DNA of 64,000 nt from an uncultured Caulobacteraceae bacterium (GCA_937967425.1 CALBST010000452.1:1-64000), one strand, 5' to 3'. Counted from the stretch's first letter, positions 29,880 through 39,625 are shown. Numbers and translations are program-made. Notes: a model not told the origin generated them from the sequence alone.

Positions 29880-30844
29880 CACGCCGCCTTCGTCTCCTCG
29901 CCGCGCTTTGCGCTGTCGGCCTTGCCGCTGCGTGCGCGACCGCGCCGACAGAAATTGCGTCCACGCCAGCCGAAGAAGCCGCGGCGTTCGAATTGCGCCC
30001 CACGCTCCCCGTTCCGGAACCGGACGCCTCGGCGCAGGCCGACCTTCTGCCCCCGAACAGAGAGCGCACCCCGCCGCGGCCCCGCGCCCGCGCCATGGCG
30101 CCGCTTGCGGCCATCGGCGCCGCCAATGCGGACGCGCGGCGCAGGCCCGATCCCGACGCATTTGTCGATGCGACGCAGATCTACGATTATGCGCCGGGCG
30201 CGCTCTACGAGGTCTATGCCGCTCCGGGTTTCCTCTCCACCATCCTGCTAGAGCCCGGCGAGATCATCGTCACCGTCGCCGCTGGCGACACCGCGCGCTG
30301 GATGGTCGAGGAAGCGACCGCAGGCGATCTCGGTTCGCCGCGCGCGTTGCTTCTTTTGAAGCCGACCCGCGCCAGCATCCGCACCAATATCGTGCTCGTC
30401 ACTGACCGGCGCACCTATCTGATCGAGGCTGTCGCCGTCGATGGGCGTGAATATTCGGCCCAGGTGGCGTGGCGCTATCCCGACAATGCCGCCGCCCCCA
30501 ACGCCTCGATCGTCGGCCCGGTCGCGCTCGACCGCGTGAATTTCCGCTACCGGATCGAGACCACGCGCGGCCGCGCGCCGCGCTGGCGGCCGGTGCGCGT
30601 GTTCGACGACGGACGCAGAACCTATATTGAGTTTCCGCTCGACATCGGCACAAGCGAAGCGCCGCCGCTCTTCCTGATCGACGGCGGCCAGGCCGCGCTG
30701 GTCAATTACCGCGTCGTCGGCAACCGTTACGTGGTCGACCGTCTGTTCGAGACGGCCGAGTTGCGCCTGGGCGCGCGTCAAACCGTGGTGCGGATTACGC
30801 GCGAGCGTCCACGTCCCTCCCTCTTTTCGGGAGCTTCGCAATGA
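29876..30844 (+). CDS. trbG: TrbG, VirB9-like lipoprotein
   Basis: A 322-residue outer-membrane core component. The N-terminus has a lipobox (VGLAAAC, about residues 14-20), then a Pro-rich spacer, and the VirB9 domain with LLEPGEIIVTVAAGDTARW, TNIVLVTDRRTYLIEA and, at the C-terminus, GNRYVVDRLFETAELRLG. It overlaps trbF and trbI by 4 bases each. Confidence 0.94.
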   Translation: MTRRLRLLAALCAVGLAAACATAPTEIASTPAEEAAAFELRPTLPVPEPDASAQADLLPPNRERTPPRPRARAMAPLAAIGAANADARRRPDPDAFVDATQIYDYAPGALYEVYAAPGFLSTILLEPGEIIVTVAAGDTARWMVEEATAGDLGSPRALLLLKPTRASIRTNIVLVTDRRTYLIEAVAVDGREYSAQVAWRYPDNAAAPNASIVGPVALDRVNFRYRIETTRGRAPRWRPVRVFDDGRRTYIEFPLDIGTSEAPPLFLIDGGQAALVNYRVVGNRYVVDRLFETAELRLGARQTVVRITRERPRPSLFSGASQ

Positions 30845-32004
30845 GCGCCGACGGAGAAGTCCCAGCCGCCGCGCCCGAACCGCAGCCGCAGCCGAAATCG
30901 CATGTGCCGCCGCCGACCTCGATCCGCGCGCCGGCGCCCAAACCCAAGCAGCTTTCGCGCAAGGTGCTGATTACGGGGTCGCTCATCATCGCCGGCGTCG
31001 TCGTGTTCACCCTGTTCAGCGGGCTGTCCGAACGCGGGCGCGGCGGCCCCCGGAACGAAGCGATGCAGCAGCAGATTCACGCTGCAACGCCTCCGGAAAC
31101 GGTGCGTGTCGCGCGCGCCGAATACAGCGCCGACGATCTGCGTCCGCCTGCCGATGAAGGCCATGACTATTTCTGGGGCGGCAACAGGCCGACTGAGTTC
31201 GGATCACACGAAGCCAACGCGGCGCACGGCTATGCGCCGCCCGTGCCCGCGCGGCCCTCTCCCGCCGAGATGGAAGCGGAGGCCGCGCTCAGCTCCTCGA
31301 TTGCGTTCGGTCGGCGCGGCGCGCGCGGCGCGGGATCTGGCGCGGGCGACGTCGCTGATGTCGGCCAGCGCAGCGCCTTCCTGGCGAGCCAGCGCGGGCG
31401 CGACGACGGCGTGCTCGACGCCGAATATCGCCCGCCGCGTTCGCCCTACACGATCCAGGCCGGCTCTACCATTTCGGCGGCGCTGGTGACAGGGCTCAAT
31501 TCCGCTCAGCCCGGCCGCGTCGTCGCGCGGGTGACGGAGAACGTCTATGACAGCGTGACCGGCGAACACCTGCTCATCCCGCAGGGCGCGACCCTTCTCG
31601 GGACATACGATTCCAACAATTCTTACGGCGACCGCCGCCTGCTCGTTGTCTGGAACCGGCTCGTCATGCCGAACGGCTGGTCGATTGCGCTGAGGGGGAT
31701 GCCAGGAACGGAACGGACAGGCGCTGCGGGCCTGCGCGGCCGCGTGAACAACCATCTCGGCCGCATCGCCGTCGCCTCTCTTCTTTCGGGCGCTCTGAGC
31801 GCCGCGGCCAACGAAGTCCAGGACAACGACAATCAGCGCCTCATGGGCAGCGTCGGCGACGCCGCCGCCCAGGAGGCAGCGCGCGTCGGCGCCCGCATTG
31901 TCGACCGTGAACTCAGTGTCCGCCCCACGATTGAGGTTCCGCAGGCGGAGCGCATCGCCGTTCTGGTGAGTCAGGACATCATTCTGAGGCCTTATACGCG
32001 ATGA
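30841..32004 (+). CDS. trbI: TrbI, VirB10-like protein
   Basis: A 387-residue protein that spans from the inner membrane to the outer-membrane pore. After a Pro-rich cytoplasmic segment a membrane helix (VLITGSLIIAGVVVFTLFSGL) leads into a long periplasmic linker and the VirB10 domain: YTIQAGSTISAALVTGLNSAQPG, EHLLIPQGATLLGTYDS and RLLVVWNRLVMPNGWSI. It overlaps trbG and the HTH gene by 4 bases each. trbH, found between trbG and trbI in some operons, is absent. Confidence 0.95.
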   Translation: MSADGEVPAAAPEPQPQPKSHVPPPTSIRAPAPKPKQLSRKVLITGSLIIAGVVVFTLFSGLSERGRGGPRNEAMQQQIHAATPPETVRVARAEYSADDLRPPADEGHDYFWGGNRPTEFGSHEANAAHGYAPPVPARPSPAEMEAEAALSSSIAFGRRGARGAGSGAGDVADVGQRSAFLASQRGRDDGVLDAEYRPPRSPYTIQAGSTISAALVTGLNSAQPGRVVARVTENVYDSVTGEHLLIPQGATLLGTYDSNNSYGDRRLLVVWNRLVMPNGWSIALRGMPGTERTGAAGLRGRVNNHLGRIAVASLLSGALSAAANEVQDNDNQRLMGSVGDAAAQEAARVGARIVDRELSVRPTIEVPQAERIAVLVSQDIILRPYTR

Positions 32005-32354
32005 GCAAACGGCGATCGACTCCTGCGCCTCAGCCCGATCTTTTCGGCGTACCTCTCCAAAAAATGACCGTATACGGCAAGAAAGCGTCTCACGGAGAAG
32101 GCCCTCCGCAACTGTCTGCGCCGAAGCGCCTACAGACGCCCACGCCTTCCTCCCTCTCGTCTCCACCGGGCGCCCTACTCAATGTTCGCCAAGCGGCTGC
32201 TCGACTTGGTCTGGCCAAGTCGACTTTGGATAAAATGCGGTGCGCTGGAAAAGGGCCGCGGTTCATTAAGACCACGGACCGCGCTGTACGATACGATCCG
32301 GCTGACCTGGATGCCTGGGTGGCGCAGCGACGGCGACAATCAACCTTCGAATAG
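32001..32354 (+). CDS. Excisionase-like HTH protein closing the trb operon
   Basis: A 117-residue protein. The C-terminal half (about 58-112) is an excisionase/MerR-type helix-turn-helix: LLNVRQAAARLGLAKSTLDKMR, AGKGPRFIKTTDRAVRYDPADLDAWV. The N-terminal half is Pro/Ser-rich with DLFGVPLQKMTVYGKKA. It overlaps trbI by 4 bases, so it is expressed with the transfer genes, and it resembles the HTH protein at 192-650. It may feed back on the operon or assist excision. Confidence 0.83.
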   Translation: MSKRRSTPAPQPDLFGVPLQKMTVYGKKASHGEGPPQLSAPKRLQTPTPSSLSSPPGALLNVRQAAARLGLAKSTLDKMRCAGKGPRFIKTTDRAVRYDPADLDAWVAQRRRQSTFE

Positions 32355-32401
32355 ACTTACAATCGCGTGTGCTTTGTTGCCTTCATTCAGCACTGAAATC
32401 T

Positions 32402-32977
32402 TCAGGAAGATTCTTCGTTCGATGCGTGGCTCAACGCCGGGTCGGCCACGACAGCCGAGAGCAACGGATGCGCGGCCCTTGGCTTAGCCGTGCGAACGCC
32501 GCCGAGAATGCGAACTTTACGCATGATCGAATTGTCCGGGTCAAGATTCGCGCGCAAGTCGGGCCAAGCTGCAAGCGTTGGCAGGCTTACCTTGAGCAGA
32601 TAATCTGAACCGCCCGCCAGTTCATGCGCCTCAATGATGTACGGCATAGCTCGAACCGCTTCTTCAAAGGCCCTACGCATTGACATCGCCTTGCGGCAAA
32701 GTTCGACCTCAACCCACAGAATTGACCATACTGACAGGACGTTCTCATCGACTTCCGCCACATAGCGTGTGATGACGCCCGCATTTTCAAGGCGGCGCAT
32801 ACGTTGCAAGCAAGCACTAGGTGACAGCCTAAGCTGCTTGGCTAAGTCTTGGTTGGGTATCCGCGCTGCTGCATGAAGGCGACGAAGCATTTCAAGATCG
32901 ACATCATCAAGCCGCGCACCACTAGACGTGGAGAGCCGCGCGTTCACATATGTATGCTGGAACGGTAAGCGCGTCAT
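32402..32977 (-). CDS. Lrp/AsnC family regulator
   Basis: A 191-residue transcription factor. The N-terminal HTH (LDDVDLEMLRRLHAAARIPNQDLAKQLRLSPSACLQRMRRLENAGVITRY) is typical for Lrp/AsnC. The C-terminal RAM-type domain includes IIEAHELAGGSDYLLKVSLPTLAAW. It probably senses an amino acid and may control the adjacent exported RidA and dipeptidase genes on the same strand; this is inference from position. It is the first gene outside the conjugation module. Confidence 0.88.
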   Translation of the reverse strand: MTRLPFQHTYVNARLSTSSGARLDDVDLEMLRRLHAAARIPNQDLAKQLRLSPSACLQRMRRLENAGVITRYVAEVDENVLSVWSILWVEVELCRKAMSMRRAFEEAVRAMPYIIEAHELAGGSDYLLKVSLPTLAAWPDLRANLDPDNSIMRKVRILGGVRTAKPRAAHPLLSAVVADPALSHASNEESS

Positions 32978-33154
32978 GCTGATAAGCTTCTCAAAGAAAA
33001 TCTAGCCTTCCTGAGCAGCACTGACTGCCAATGGTACGGCTGTTGTCATTGGACGTAGCGCGGCTGGGGCGCATTCAATGGCGATCTTCAACGACGGCTG
33101 CGCTGGTTACGCCTGTTGGCGCGCTCAATCTGCTTCCTGGAGCATTTCAAGACC

Positions 33155-33706
33155 TCACCTCAGTTCCCATACCGTGGCGACTTCCACTGGTATATTGAAA
33201 GGCAACGCGTTTACACCAACTGCACAGCGCGCGTGCAATCCAGCCTCGCCGAAGACTTCCACGAAAAGGTCCGAAGCCCCATTCATAACCTGTGGCTGTG
33301 CATGAAAAGTATCGGCACTTGCCACGTATCCATCCACTCGCACGCATTGGCGCACACGATCTAGCGAACCACCACAAGCGTTGCGCAAGAGAGCAAGCAC
33401 GCTAAGGCCGGCGGCGCGAGCTGCGCGATAGCCTTCCTCGATCGTTAGATTGGCGCCAACACGCCCGAACTTCGGCGGCGTGTCTTGCTGGGCAGGCCCC
33501 AGTCCCGCTAGATAGAGCGTCCGGCTCACCCGCCTGAATGGCGCGTAAGTCGCAACCGGCTCTGGTGGGTCAGGTAAATCAAGGCCAAGTTCTCTTAGCC
33601 TTCGATCGAAGGAGAAGCGCTGACGCGCCCGCGCTGCTTGCGGCCAAGCCACCGCCGCACAAATAGATCCTGCCGCCGCCGCTCGCCGGGTCATTGTGTA
33701 GTCCAT
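33155..33706 (-). CDS. RidA-like protein with export signal
   Basis: A 183-residue protein with a RidA/YjgF fold: [10 protein letters not shown], then [47 protein letters not shown] and [11 protein letters not shown]. The N-terminus ([22 protein letters not shown]) looks like a Sec or Tat signal peptide, unusual since RidA enzymes normally remove reactive enamines in the cytosol. GGAGG 8 bases upstream supports ATG 33706. It follows the dipeptidase gene by 48 bases. Confidence 0.82.
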   Translation of the reverse strand: MDYTMTRRAAAAGSICAAVAWPQAARARQRFSFDRRLRELGLDLPDPPEPVATYAPFRRVSRTLYLAGLGPAQQDTPPKFGRVGANLTIEEGYRAARAAGLSVLALLRNACGGSLDRVRQCVRVDGYVASADTFHAQPQVMNGASDLFVEVFGEAGLHARCAVGVNALPFNIPVEVATVWELR

Positions 33707-33754
33707 TTCCCACCCTCCGGCAGATCACCTAGCGCTCAGGGGCCTTTTTTTTGC

Positions 33755-34903
33755 TTAGGCGCGAGCGCGTTCAACGGCGCGAAACACTCTCAGGAAGTTT
33801 CCCCCGAGCAGACGGACGCTGTTTTCCTCGCCGTAGCCGCGACGCAGCAACTCCGAAACCAGAAGCGGTATTTGCGTGTAGCTGGTGAGCACAGGTCGGA
33901 AATTGGCGTCCATGTCCGTGCCGAGTGCGACATGATCCGGGCCGACTATGTCTGTCAGCGAAAAAATGCGATCGATAAAGTCGGAAAGAGAAGTCAAACC
34001 AATTCCTGCGGGCCACGCCCCGATCACGCCCCCCGCCGATACGATGTCGCGCGCCAACTCAGAGCTTATGAAACGCGGATGGGCGCCGGGCCCATTGGGT
34101 GGGTGAACATGGGTATGCGAGCAAAGCACAGGGTGCGACGCAACCTCGAGCGCCTGCGCGGCGGTTCTCTCTGACGCATGCGCCAGATCAACGATAATAC
34201 CGAGCCGACTCATTTCGCGGATCGCGTCCGCACCAAAATCGGTCAGACCGTCATTCGCCGGCGATGCCGTTTGAATGTCTCCAATGTCATTGGGTCGATA
34301 GTGCATAAGCGTGATCGAGCGAACGCCGTCGGCGAACGCCTGCTCCAAACGCCGGAGATCGCCAGCGAGAAAATCGCCGCCCTCCACGGTAAGGAACACC
34401 GCAACATTGCGCGCATGATGGGCGGCCACAATATCATCCGCCGCAAGGGCGAGCGGCGCGCCCGCCGCGTGAGCCTGCCTGCGCAAATTGGCGATCTGAC
34501 GCTGGTAGCTCTCCCATGCCTCGCCGGGCTGAAACTCGCGCCCCGCCACAAGCCCGCCTTCGGCAAAATCGAGCACCTGCACGTCCGCCACCGCAGCAAA
34601 GCTTGCTGCACTCACGCCGCCCGCCCGCAAATCCGCGAACGCCCGCTCTTCGAATGATCCGCTTGCTGCGTAAAGGCGAAGCGCCGGCGACAAACCGCGC
34701 GCCTGGCGGACAAAAGTGCGGCCTGGATGGGCGTGAATATCAACGATAGGGTTGGCCTCGATCAACGCACCGGCGCGAACAAGCGCGTCCGGATCTGGCT
34801 CGAACCCCAAAGGCGCGGCGCGACCTCGGCTGGCCCAGAAAGCCCCGCCCGCGGCCATGGCGCCCAGGCCCGCGGCAGCCAGCAAGAACGTACGCCGTCG
34901 CAT
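33755..34903 (-). CDS. Exported membrane dipeptidase (peptidase M19)
   Basis: A 382-residue zinc dipeptidase of the renal dipeptidase family. The N-terminus RRRTFLLAAAGLGAMAAGGAFWA is Tat-like. Metal-site motifs are visible: VDIHAHPG, FLTVEGGDF (bridging Glu), VDLAHAS and VLCSHTH; HVALGTDMD also fits. The first motif reads HAH where many members have HxD. It acts on dipeptides in the periplasm and is probably co-transcribed with the RidA-like gene. Divergent from the hydroxyacid dehydrogenase. Confidence 0.87.
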   Translation of the reverse strand: MRRRTFLLAAAGLGAMAAGGAFWASRGRAAPLGFEPDPDALVRAGALIEANPIVDIHAHPGRTFVRQARGLSPALRLYAASGSFEERAFADLRAGGVSAASFAAVADVQVLDFAEGGLVAGREFQPGEAWESYQRQIANLRRQAHAAGAPLALAADDIVAAHHARNVAVFLTVEGGDFLAGDLRRLEQAFADGVRSITLMHYRPNDIGDIQTASPANDGLTDFGADAIREMSRLGIIVDLAHASERTAAQALEVASHPVLCSHTHVHPPNGPGAHPRFISSELARDIVSAGGVIGAWPAGIGLTSLSDFIDRIFSLTDIVGPDHVALGTDMDANFRPVLTSYTQIPLLVSELLRRGYGEENSVRLLGGNFLRVFRAVERARA

Positions 34904-34972
34904 TTAACTCACCCAGATTGCGTACCCAGACTGGCTTGATCGATTCCGTCAGATATGTGCATTTTCTTTCCT

Positions 34973-36115
34973 ATGAAGTCATTGTCAATCACCGATCTTC
35001 GTAGGGCTGCTTTCCGGCGGCTCCCACGCATGGTGTTCGACTACATCGATGGCGGAGCCGACGACGAAATCACGCTTGCTCACAATGAAGCGCGCTTCCG
35101 CGCCATCGGACTGCTCCCCAGAGCACTCATAGACGTTGAGAAAATCGACATTCGAACAACGCTCATGAGCACGCCGCTCGCAACGCCGATCATCATTGCG
35201 CCCACAGCATCCACACGCCTGTTCAATCCTCGCGCCGGCGAAGAAGCGGTGGCCCGCGCGGCCCATAGCCACGGAACATTTTACTCGGCATCGACGCTTG
35301 CCTCCACCACAATAGAGGAAATAGCGGCGACCACACCCGGCCCCAAACTGTTCCAAATCTATGCCTGGAAGGATCGCGGCCTTATTCTTGAAATCCTGGC
35401 GCGGGCGCGTGACACCGGATTCAAGGGCATCATACTAACTGTTGACACGCCTGTTGCGGGCAATCGAGAGCGCGATTTCCGCAACGATTTCTCAATTCCC
35501 CCCAAAATCACATGGAGCACAGCGACGCAAGCTTTGGGGCGGCCGGGCTATATGTTCGACTTGGCGGTTACGCCCAAAATCAGCGCCGCGAACTTCACTC
35601 ATCTACGCAAGGATGTTGGCGGCATTGTCGATTTCATCAACGAACAATTCGATCGCACCGTGAGTTGGCGCGACGCCTGCTGGTTACGCGAGAATTGGGA
35701 TGGCGCTTTCGCGATAAAGGGCATCTCACATGGCTCAGATGCAGTGCGTTGTGTAGAAATCGGCGCAGACGCCGTCTGGGTGTCAAATCATGGTGGACGG
35801 CAGCTGGACACTGCGCCCGCCACAATCGATCTCGTCGCTGAAATCGCCGACGTTGCGGCCGGACGGGCCGAGATCGTGATGGACGGCGGCGTGCGCCGGG
35901 GAAGTGATGTCGTCAAGGCGATCGCGCTTGGCGCGTGCGCCGTCGCCATCGGCCGCCCCTATCTTTGGGGTCTGGCGGCGCACGGCGAGCAAGGCGTCCT
36001 ACGCGCATTCGAAATCCTGGAGAGCGAATTGCGGCGCACTATGGCGCTGATTGGCTGCCCAATGCTCGCCGACCTCACGCCAGAAATTCTTCGCCCGCTA
36101 CTACCGCCCCGGTAG
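34973..36115 (+). CDS. FMN 2-hydroxyacid dehydrogenase (LldD-like)
   Basis: A 380-residue enzyme that oxidises L-2-hydroxy acids such as L-lactate to 2-oxo acids. It begins with the family's FDYIDGGADDEITL segment; FMN-site features include APTASTRLFNP, the QIYAWKDR strand, ILTVDTPVAGNRERD, the active-site histidine in SNHGGRQLD, and MDGGVRRGSDVVKAIALGA. It would turn the L-lactate made by the fused rhamnose enzyme at 42219 into pyruvate; other hydroxy acids are possible. A start six codons upstream (34955) cannot be excluded. Confidence 0.87.
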   Translation: MKSLSITDLRRAAFRRLPRMVFDYIDGGADDEITLAHNEARFRAIGLLPRALIDVEKIDIRTTLMSTPLATPIIIAPTASTRLFNPRAGEEAVARAAHSHGTFYSASTLASTTIEEIAATTPGPKLFQIYAWKDRGLILEILARARDTGFKGIILTVDTPVAGNRERDFRNDFSIPPKITWSTATQALGRPGYMFDLAVTPKISAANFTHLRKDVGGIVDFINEQFDRTVSWRDACWLRENWDGAFAIKGISHGSDAVRCVEIGADAVWVSNHGGRQLDTAPATIDLVAEIADVAAGRAEIVMDGGVRRGSDVVKAIALGACAVAIGRPYLWGLAAHGEQGVLRAFEILESELRRTMALIGCPMLADLTPEILRPLLPPR

Positions 36116-36248
36116 ATTCTAAAGGGACGCCAAGTGAGGTCTCTGCCGTAGCCATCGTCCATTGTACAGCTTCCTGATTGTTCGCGGCATTGCAGTAGGC
36201 GATCTCTCACTCGACAGCTAATTTGACACGGTAGAGAATCACGCATGA

Positions 36249-36279
36249 GGGGCGCGTACTCGCCAAGAATACGCGCCCC
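36249..36279. terminator. Stem-loop between convergent genes
   Basis: GGGGCGCGTA (36249-36258) and TACGCGCCCC (36270-36279) form a perfect 10-bp stem with an 11-base loop between the hydroxyacid dehydrogenase and the TonB receptor, which converge. No T-tract on either side. Confidence 0.55.
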
Positions 36280-36324
36280 CCTACACCGCCCTCAACATTC
36301 AATCTGTGTGCTCGTCGCTTCTTC

Positions 36325-38628
36325 TTAGAACCTGAGAGCTATCGAAGCCCCCCACACGCGCGGCGCCCTGGGCGAGACCAACGCGCCGAATGCTTGGAGA
36401 CCGGTCGTGACAGGTGGTCCGCTGAGTACGTCTTGCGCCCAGGCGAGGTGCTGAGCGGCGCTAGGGATGAAGACGCCGACGAGCGCTGAATCTTCCTCGG
36501 TCACATTGTTGACGAAGAGGCGCAGCGAGACGTTGTTAAAGTCGAGCCCGGTGCGCAGATTGAGAATGGTCGCATCGCCAGTGTAGGCGTCATCGGTCTG
36601 CACCGCGTTCTGATCGGATTGGTAGGTCAGATCGAGCCTGGAAAACCAATCCACGCCGTTGCCGATCGGCGTCACATATTGGATGGACGTGTAAGCCTGC
36701 CATTCGGAGACATATTGCAGGCGGCGTCCGTCCAGAACCGGGTTCATGCCAAGAAACGCCAGCGTGCCGAACGTGTAGCTGTCGTAGCTGGAATCCGTGT
36801 AGGCGACGCCAGCGTTGATTTCCAGCCCGTCCGCGGGCCTAGCGCGCATCTCCAACTCGACGCCGCGGACGCTGGCTTCGCCGGCATTGGTGTTCAGCGT
36901 GGCGAAGGTCGCGCCGAGGGCGCGCACGATCTGATCGGACCAGTCGATGTAATAGGCCGCGCCATTGAGCACCAGACGGCCGTTATACCAGGAAGTTTTG
37001 GCGCCGATCTCGTAGTTCCAGGCGGATTCAGGCTCGTACGTGCGTTCGCTGTCCAGGATCGCGCCGGCGACCGTCACGACGTTGAAGCCGCCCACCTTTT
37101 CACCCAGTGCAGCGCTGGCGTAGAGCAGGATGTCGTCCGTCGCCTGATAATCGAGCGTGAAGCGCGGCAGGACGTTCTCGAACTCGCGCTCGTTGACGTA
37201 TGTGCCTGTCACGAGGCCCGTAAGTTGGCTGCGATCGGTGGAATTGACGCGCTTGGTTTCCGTCGTCCAACGCGCCTCCGCCGACACCCGCAAGCGCTCG
37301 GTGAGATTGAGGCTAGCCTGACCGAAGATCGAGAAGCTCTCGGTTTCCTCGTTCAGATCATTAATCAAACCGCCCAGAATCTGATTGCGGATACCGGCTG
37401 GAAGCGCGAGGTTGGAAGCGATGGGCAGCGCATCGACGCCCCACAAATCCTCCAGATGGGTGTCGCTGTTTGACAGGAAGTAATAGGCGCCGCCCATCCA
37501 CTGAAAGCGCCCGGGCCCCGTCGAGGCGAAGCGAAACTCCTGGCTGACCTCATAGAGGTCGGTAAGCGATGTCGCATATCGCGCCTGAACGGGCGAATAG
37601 TCATTGTCAACGGCGCTGTCGAGTGTGAGTTCATTGAAGCCCGTGATCGATGTGAAACTCACCGGGCCGAGATCCCAGTCCACGGTCAAGGACGCCGTCC
37701 ACAAATCGCGATTGTTGTGACCGGGCGTCACAGCAAAGGATGTCGGCGCTAAAAGCTCGCCGCGGAAGATCTGATTTGTCGCTGGCGATGCGCCACCCGT
37801 CAGGTCGGCGGGCGCAGCGTTGTTAACGGCGAAGACGAGCGGATCATCGCCGTCCCGCGTGTTCTCGTGCGCCACACGCAAACGCACATTGAGCGCATTG
37901 GTCGGACGCGCCTCCAGCATGCCCGCGATCACTGTCGTTTCGCGTGTGTCGAGGTCGCCGCCCGTCAAGCTATTGGTGAAATAGCCGTCGCTGGCGCGAT
38001 GGGTGGCGCCGATACGAAAATAGAGATTGTCCTCGGCGATCGGTCCGCTCAAAGAGCCGCGGAACGAGCGGGTGTTGAAGTCTCCGTAGCTCGCTTCGAG
38101 GCGCCCCTCCAACGTATCCGAGGGCGGCCGCGAAACGATGTTGACTGCGCCGCCGAAAGTATTGCGTCCGTAAAGCGCGCTCTGGGGGCCCTTTACGATT
38201 TCAACGCGCGCCACATCGTCGCCAAGAGAGGCGTCCATAATGGCGCGGGAAGACTGATAGACCCCATCGACAAAGAAGCCGACATTCGGTTCGCCGATCG
38301 TAGTTGATTGCCCGCGAATGACTGGGGTTGCGGCGCCGCCGCCGAACAGGGGCGCGAAGGTGAAGCCAGGCGTCAGGCTCGCGATGTCCTCAATGTTGTT
38401 GATGCCCGCATTGTCGATCGTCTCGGCGGTAAACGCCGAAATCGACAGCGGGACAGATTGCAGGGTTTCTTCGCGCTTGCGCGCCGTTACGACGATCTCG
38501 TCCGAGGTCTCCACTCCCGTCCCACCGGCCGGCTGAGCCCACGATACAGAGACTGGAGCGGCGAGAACTGCCGCGAAGGCTACGCCAAGATAGAGGCTGG
38601 ACCCTTTGCGTTGCTGCTTGACCGGCAT
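36325..38628 (-). CDS. TonB-dependent receptor, rhamnose locus
   Basis: A 767-residue outer-membrane receptor. Signal peptide (GVAFAAVLAAPVSVSWA) is followed by a TonB-box-like DEIVVTARKREETLQSVPLSISAFTAETI, the plug domain and a beta barrel ending in ALRF, with the terminal Phe of outer-membrane proteins. The substrate is probably a rhamnose-containing glycoside, judged from the neighbouring genes. GGGGAGGG lies just before ATG 38628. The promoter region carries a GATCAT-type palindrome also present before the fused aldolase gene. Confidence 0.93.
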   Translation of the reverse strand: MPVKQQRKGSSLYLGVAFAAVLAAPVSVSWAQPAGGTGVETSDEIVVTARKREETLQSVPLSISAFTAETIDNAGINNIEDIASLTPGFTFAPLFGGGAATPVIRGQSTTIGEPNVGFFVDGVYQSSRAIMDASLGDDVARVEIVKGPQSALYGRNTFGGAVNIVSRPPSDTLEGRLEASYGDFNTRSFRGSLSGPIAEDNLYFRIGATHRASDGYFTNSLTGGDLDTRETTVIAGMLEARPTNALNVRLRVAHENTRDGDDPLVFAVNNAAPADLTGGASPATNQIFRGELLAPTSFAVTPGHNNRDLWTASLTVDWDLGPVSFTSITGFNELTLDSAVDNDYSPVQARYATSLTDLYEVSQEFRFASTGPGRFQWMGGAYYFLSNSDTHLEDLWGVDALPIASNLALPAGIRNQILGGLINDLNEETESFSIFGQASLNLTERLRVSAEARWTTETKRVNSTDRSQLTGLVTGTYVNEREFENVLPRFTLDYQATDDILLYASAALGEKVGGFNVVTVAGAILDSERTYEPESAWNYEIGAKTSWYNGRLVLNGAAYYIDWSDQIVRALGATFATLNTNAGEASVRGVELEMRARPADGLEINAGVAYTDSSYDSYTFGTLAFLGMNPVLDGRRLQYVSEWQAYTSIQYVTPIGNGVDWFSRLDLTYQSDQNAVQTDDAYTGDATILNLRTGLDFNNVSLRLFVNNVTEEDSALVGVFIPSAAQHLAWAQDVLSGPPVTTGLQAFGALVSPRAPRVWGASIALRF

Positions 38629-38710
38629 ATCGCCCTCCCCTTGGCCACAGTGAGCTTGTGCTTCTTTTGAGACCGAACATTAGCGGTTCTTGATCGTTTT
38701 GTCCATATTC

Positions 38711-38734
38711 AATCATATACGATCAAATATGATC
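38711..38734. promoter_or_regulatory. Candidate DeoR operator, receptor promoter
   Basis: AATCATA is followed by ACGATCAAATATGATC, a near-perfect palindrome (38721-38734, one mismatch). The same layout, with a perfect palindrome, lies at 44363-44387. Located about 85 bases upstream of the TonB receptor start and just past the DeoR gene. Assignment to the DeoR protein is inferred. Confidence 0.6.
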
Positions 38735-38824
38735 GCGTGGATGGGCGTGCAGCTGTGACCATCAGGGCACAACTCGCTTCGCGGGCGATACAACTTGGGC
38801 GTGCTGGGCCGCTCAGCGCGGGGC

Positions 38825-39625
38825 CTAAACGTCGGCGATCACGACCTTGACGCCGGCACCCTCCAGCATGGCGCGGTCCTGGGCCCCGATCCCGGAATCG
38901 GTGACGACGATGTCGATCTCTCCAAGCGGGCACAGAACGAGGCCTGCACGGCGGCTGAACTTGGAGCTATCCACCAGCACCACCAGCTTTTCGGCGCGCT
39001 CCATCAGCCGCCGTTCCGCGCGGATCAGGATCGAATCCGCCTGCAGAAGCCCCGCTGACGTAAGCGCCTGCGCCCCCATGAACATCTTTGAGGCGTAGCA
39101 TTCCGCCGTGCCGTCCTCATCAAAGGGGGAGAGAATGATGTTTTGCTCTCGAAACACCTCGCCGCCGGGAACGAGCAACCGAGTCCGCGGAGAAGCCAGA
39201 AGCTTGTCTATGATGGGAAGCGAATTCGTTAAAACCTGGAGATCCAATTCCGCGAGGAACGGGCAGAGCATGTAGGTGGTCGATCCGCCATCGATGACAA
39301 TGGTTTCGCCGTTTTCAACAAGGGCGGCTGCGGCCTTCGCAATCGCCCGTTTCTGCGGCGTGCGGATATGCAGGCTCTTGGAGAAGGGCGCACCCGTAAG
39401 ACGGGATGTTTGTGCTTCGGGCCGCTCCACCCCGCCATGCACACGCTTGAGCGCGCCATCCTCGGCAAGCCGCTTGAGATCACGCCGGATTGTGGCCTCC
39501 GACGCGCCGACCAGCGTTTGCAATTCCTGCACGGACGCGAACGGCTCTTGCGTCAACCGTTTCAGAATGTTTCGGCGCCGTTCGCTAGGACGCATGGACT
39601 GTCGAATCGCCTCATGAACCGTCAT
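38825..39625 (-). CDS. DeoR/GlpR family regulator
   Basis: A 266-residue sugar-responsive regulator. N-terminal HTH: RRRNILKRLTQEPFASVQELQTLV then SEATIRRDLKRLAEDG. The C-terminal effector domain has NGETIVIDGGSTTYML and SLPIIDKLLASPRTRLLVPGGEVFR. DeoR proteins of this type sense phosphorylated sugars; rhamnulose-1-phosphate would be the natural guess. The gene overlaps the upstream rhamnosidase gene by 14 bases, so regulator and enzymes are translationally coupled. Confidence 0.92.
   Translation of the reverse strand: MTVHEAIRQSMRPSERRRNILKRLTQEPFASVQELQTLVGASEATIRRDLKRLAEDGALKRVHGGVERPEAQTSRLTGAPFSKSLHIRTPQKRAIAKAAAALVENGETIVIDGGSTTYMLCPFLAELDLQVLTNSLPIIDKLLASPRTRLLVPGGEVFREQNIILSPFDEDGTAECYASKMFMGAQALTSAGLLQADSILIRAERRLMERAEKLVVLVDSSKFSRRAGLVLCPLGEIDIVVTDSGIGAQDRAMLEGAGVKVVIADV

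Noticed and set aside
32355..32401. Right attachment site of the element
   Set aside because: Gene content changes here, but I see no tRNA gene, integrase or direct repeat that would mark an att site, so no boundary is claimed.
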